A DNA stretch of 7,126 nt, taken from NCBI GenBank assembly GCA_023430365.1, contig JAEZAS010000078.1, positions 1 through 7,126 on the forward strand, in the 5' to 3' direction. The position numbers were made by a program, and so were the translations under genes. Of this stretch, positions 4,957-7,126 are shown piece after piece. The stretch comes from Planctomycetota bacterium (GTDB lineage: Bacteria; Planctomycetota; Planctomycetia; Pirellulales; Pirellulaceae). Position 1 is the first letter of the stretch. Every line of letters starts with the position of its first letter. The notes below the pieces were generated by a model. It saw only the letters and a program-made list of their open reading frames with translations. It was not told the DNA's origin and made no database searches.

Positions 4957-6864
4957 CTAGTTCATCTCGCTCGCCTCTTCCCAATGTTCATAGAGCTGCG
5001 GCAGCGCCGTTTCATGCTCCTCGAGTTCGGCTTTGAGTTGCTTGATCCGCCCGCCGTCGCGGAGCACTTCTTCCTCGCCGAATAGTTGGTGGATCTCCTC
5101 GATCCGCCCTTCTCGCTGGGCGATTTCGGCTTCGATGTCCGCCGTCTTGCGATAGGGAAACTTTCTTTTCCGCCGCTCCTTGGTCGGCTTGCCACGCCGT
5201 TCCGCCTCGCCGCTTTCCTTTGCCTTGCTGACCACGGCCGCCGGCGCCCGCGCCTCCTTGGCAAGCCCTTGCTTCACCAGGTGTTGATAGGTGTCGTAGT
5301 TCCCCTCGATCACGCGGAACCGGCCTGGCTCCACCACGAGCAGCTTGTCCGCCACCTGATTGACGAAGTATCGGTCGTGGCTGACGAAAATCACCGATCC
5401 ATCGAACTTGCGGAGCGCTCGTTCCAGCGCATCACGCGCCCACAGGTCGAGATGGTTCGTCGGCTCGTCGAGGATGAGGAGGTTGGCGTCGAGCGCCGCC
5501 AGCCGAGCCAGTGCCGAGCGGTTTCGTTCGCCACCGCTCAGGCTGCCGACCTTCTGAAACACCATCGCATCGGTGATCCCGAAACGTGCAAGCAGGTCCC
5601 GCCGTTGCTGCAAGACGAATTCCTTGTGATCGGGACGTACCGCCTCGACCACTTCGGCCTCGAGATCGAGCCCCGTCAGCATCTGATCGAAATACCCAGC
5701 CTTCACCCCCGTTCCGAGCACCACTCGGCCGCTATCGGGCGGCAACAAACCGAGCAGCACTTTGAGCAACGTCGTCTTGCCGGTTCCGTTCGGTCCCAAA
5801 ATGCCCCACTTCTCCCCGCGAAGCACATCGAACGACAGATTCTGAAACAGCGGCCGATCGAAACCTTTGCTCAGGTTCTCAACGCGCAACACGATGTCGC
5901 CGGTACGCGACGCGGCCGGAAACCCCATCGGCGGAGCGGCAATCTCCCGCGGCGGCGGAACGCGCTCGATTCGCTCCAGCTTCTTCCGCCTGTCCTCGGC
6001 CTGGGCAGCCAGTTGGCCACTGCCGTTGCGGCGGATGAAGTCTTCAATCTTCGCGATTTCTTCCTGCTGCTTCTCGTACGTCCGCCGCTGGACTTCCAGC
6101 CGCTCCGCCTTCTGCCGCTTGTAGTGGGAGAAGTTGCCGACGTACTGATCCACCGTCCCTTGAAATAGCTCCAACGTGTGGTTCGCCACCCGGTCGAGAA
6201 AGTAGCGGTCGTGGCTGACGACCAGAATCGCCTGGTCCGACTCGGTCAGGTACGACTCCAGCCACTGCGTCGCGTCGATGTCGAGGTGGTTCGACGGTTC
6301 GTCCAGCAGCATCAGATCCGGCTCTTCGAGCAGCAGCTTGGCGAGCAGCAACCGGTTCTGTTGACCGCCGCTGAGCGTCTGCACCGGCTGGGCGTAACTG
6401 CTTTCGGGAAACCCGAGTCCTTGCAGCACTCGCTCGATCCGATGATCGAGGTTGTACGCTCCATGCTGATGCAGTTGATGCTGCAGCCGATCGAACCGCT
6501 CCTCGTGCTTTCGACGCACTGACGGATCGGCCTCCTCGGCGATCGCATGGGCCAGGCGTTCCACTTCGGCGGCCACATCGATCAGGTGGGCCAGGGCGCT
6601 CTTGGCCTCCTCCCACACGGTGCGCTCGGAGTTGAACTCCGGCTGCTGCTCGAGGTAGCCGATCCGGGCCGACGGATGCCGCTCGATGGTTCCCGAGTCG
6701 GCCTGCTCCTGGCCGGTGATGATTTTCATCAGCGTTGTCTTGCCGGCGCCGTTGGGCCCGACAAGCGCCATCCGTTGCCCGGGCCGAATATCGAACGTCA
6801 CCCCGGCGAGGACAGGATCGGGGCCAAAATGCTTCGTAATTTTCTGAACGCTGAGCAGGATCAT
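4957..6864 (-). CDS. ABC-F family ATPase (Uup/EttA-like ribosome-associated protein)
   Basis: 635 residues with two ABC ATPase domains and no membrane segment, the mark of ABC-F proteins, which bind the ribosomal E site and act on translation or in some members protect against antibiotics. Domain 1: Walker A GPNGAGKTT (36-44), signature LSGGQ (164-168), Walker B LMLLDEP with catalytic Glu189, SHDR (217-220). Domain 2: Walker A GPNGTGKTT (357-365), signature LSGGE (442-446), LLILDEP with Glu467, SHDR (495-498). Between them, about 225-325, is the charged helical linker that contacts P-site tRNA. The C-terminus has a Lys/Arg-rich segment (about 555-572) and a coiled coil (573-633) ending in YEHWEEASEM, as in Uup. 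I chose the ATG at 6864 because MILLSVQKITKHFG is the usual family start; a GTG at 6915 would add 17 basic residues with no homology. All catalytic motifs are intact, so it should be active. Housekeeping translation factor versus resistance factor cannot be decided from the sequence. Confidence 0.92.
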   Translation of the reverse strand: MILLSVQKITKHFGPDPVLAGVTFDIRPGQRMALVGPNGAGKTTLMKIITGQEQADSGTIERHPSARIGYLEQQPEFNSERTVWEEAKSALAHLIDVAAEVERLAHAIAEEADPSVRRKHEERFDRLQHQLHQHGAYNLDHRIERVLQGLGFPESSYAQPVQTLSGGQQNRLLLAKLLLEEPDLMLLDEPSNHLDIDATQWLESYLTESDQAILVVSHDRYFLDRVANHTLELFQGTVDQYVGNFSHYKRQKAERLEVQRRTYEKQQEEIAKIEDFIRRNGSGQLAAQAEDRRKKLERIERVPPPREIAAPPMGFPAASRTGDIVLRVENLSKGFDRPLFQNLSFDVLRGEKWGILGPNGTGKTTLLKVLLGLLPPDSGRVVLGTGVKAGYFDQMLTGLDLEAEVVEAVRPDHKEFVLQQRRDLLARFGITDAMVFQKVGSLSGGERNRSALARLAALDANLLILDEPTNHLDLWARDALERALRKFDGSVIFVSHDRYFVNQVADKLLVVEPGRFRVIEGNYDTYQHLVKQGLAKEARAPAAVVSKAKESGEAERRGKPTKERRKRKFPYRKTADIEAEIAQREGRIEEIHQLFGEEEVLRDGGRIKQLKAELEEHETALPQLYEHWEEASEMN

Positions 6865-7100
6865 GAACGAATCGTCACTTCGATCGGCCCGACGGACAAG
6901 CGGTGGTCGGCGCACTTACGGCGGCCGAGGGCAAAAAACCGATGTCCGACGCTTTCGCAATCGTTTCCAAACGGTCGTCTTCGCCGTGCTGGACAACACA
7001 GCCAACGAAACCATCGCCGGGCCATTAAAAAGCTATTCAGCCCAGCCGCGTAACGGTGGATGGTTTACGGCTCTCAGTGCCCAGGTACACAGTACCCCGT
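6865..7100. other. Upstream region of the ABC-F gene
   Basis: This segment must hold the ABC-F promoter, but I find no convincing -35/-10 pair or sigma-54 element on the minus strand. A 54-codon reading frame (7025 to 6861, minus) overlaps the ABC-F start as ATGA but has no ribosome binding site and an Arg-rich composition. A small inverted repeat, GGTAC-ACA-GTACC, lies at 7084-7096. Confidence 0.4.
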
Positions 7101-7126
7101 TACTGAGTACTGAGTACTGAGTACTG
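7101..7126. repeat. Heptamer tandem repeat (TACTGAG)n, cut by the window edge
   Basis: Three full TACTGAG units (7101-7107, 7108-7114, 7115-7121) and a partial fourth (TACTG) run to the last base, so the array may be longer. Each junction creates GTAC; with the inverted repeat at 7084-7096 there are five GTAC sites in about 40 bases. The function is unknown; it lies between genes upstream of the ABC-F gene. Confidence 0.85.

Noticed and set aside
5086..6168. A 360-codon open frame on the plus strand
   Set aside because: Entirely antisense to the ABC-F ATPase, whose Walker and signature motifs are intact; no domain is visible in the antisense product.

Overview
The window is a GC-rich bacterial stretch with six protein-coding genes: four complete, one complete but very small, and one cut by the left edge. 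The gene set points to a planctomycete, probably Pirellulales-like. The clues are a MotA/ExbB-like channel protein with a long coiled-coil tail next to an ExbD-like partner, a short Tyr/Gly-rich secreted protein, and a membrane-bound C39-like peptidase. This assignment is inference from gene style; no rRNA or marker gene is present.

Layout. Positions 1-1705 (minus strand) hold a two-gene operon for a proton-channel/stator-type membrane complex. The channel subunit is followed, with an ATGA start/stop overlap, by its single-pass ExbD/TolR/MotB-like partner, which runs off the left edge. Positions 1706-2158 are non-coding and contain small inverted repeats and one strong hairpin. Positions 2159-2464 (minus) encode a 101-residue secreted Tyr/Gly-rich protein. 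A divergent intergenic region (2465-2756) follows, with a sigma-54-like -24/-12 element for the secreted protein. On the plus strand come an RsmC-like methyltransferase (2757-3851) and, after a 198-base gap with another sigma-54-like element, a four-helix membrane protein with a C39-like cysteine peptidase domain (4050-4907). An ABC-F ATPase (4957-6864, minus) converges on it with a 49-base gap. The right edge holds a heptamer tandem repeat.

How the genes work together. Only the stator pair is a clear functional unit. The RsmC-like enzyme and the ABC-F protein are both ribosome-related but lie in opposite orientations with another gene between them, so no shared operon is implied. The most notable biology is in the stator pair. 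The partner matches the ExbD helix start closely, yet has Ala where ExbD has its essential proton-carrying Asp. The channel subunit has an Asp in its fourth helix, two residues before the conserved Thr.
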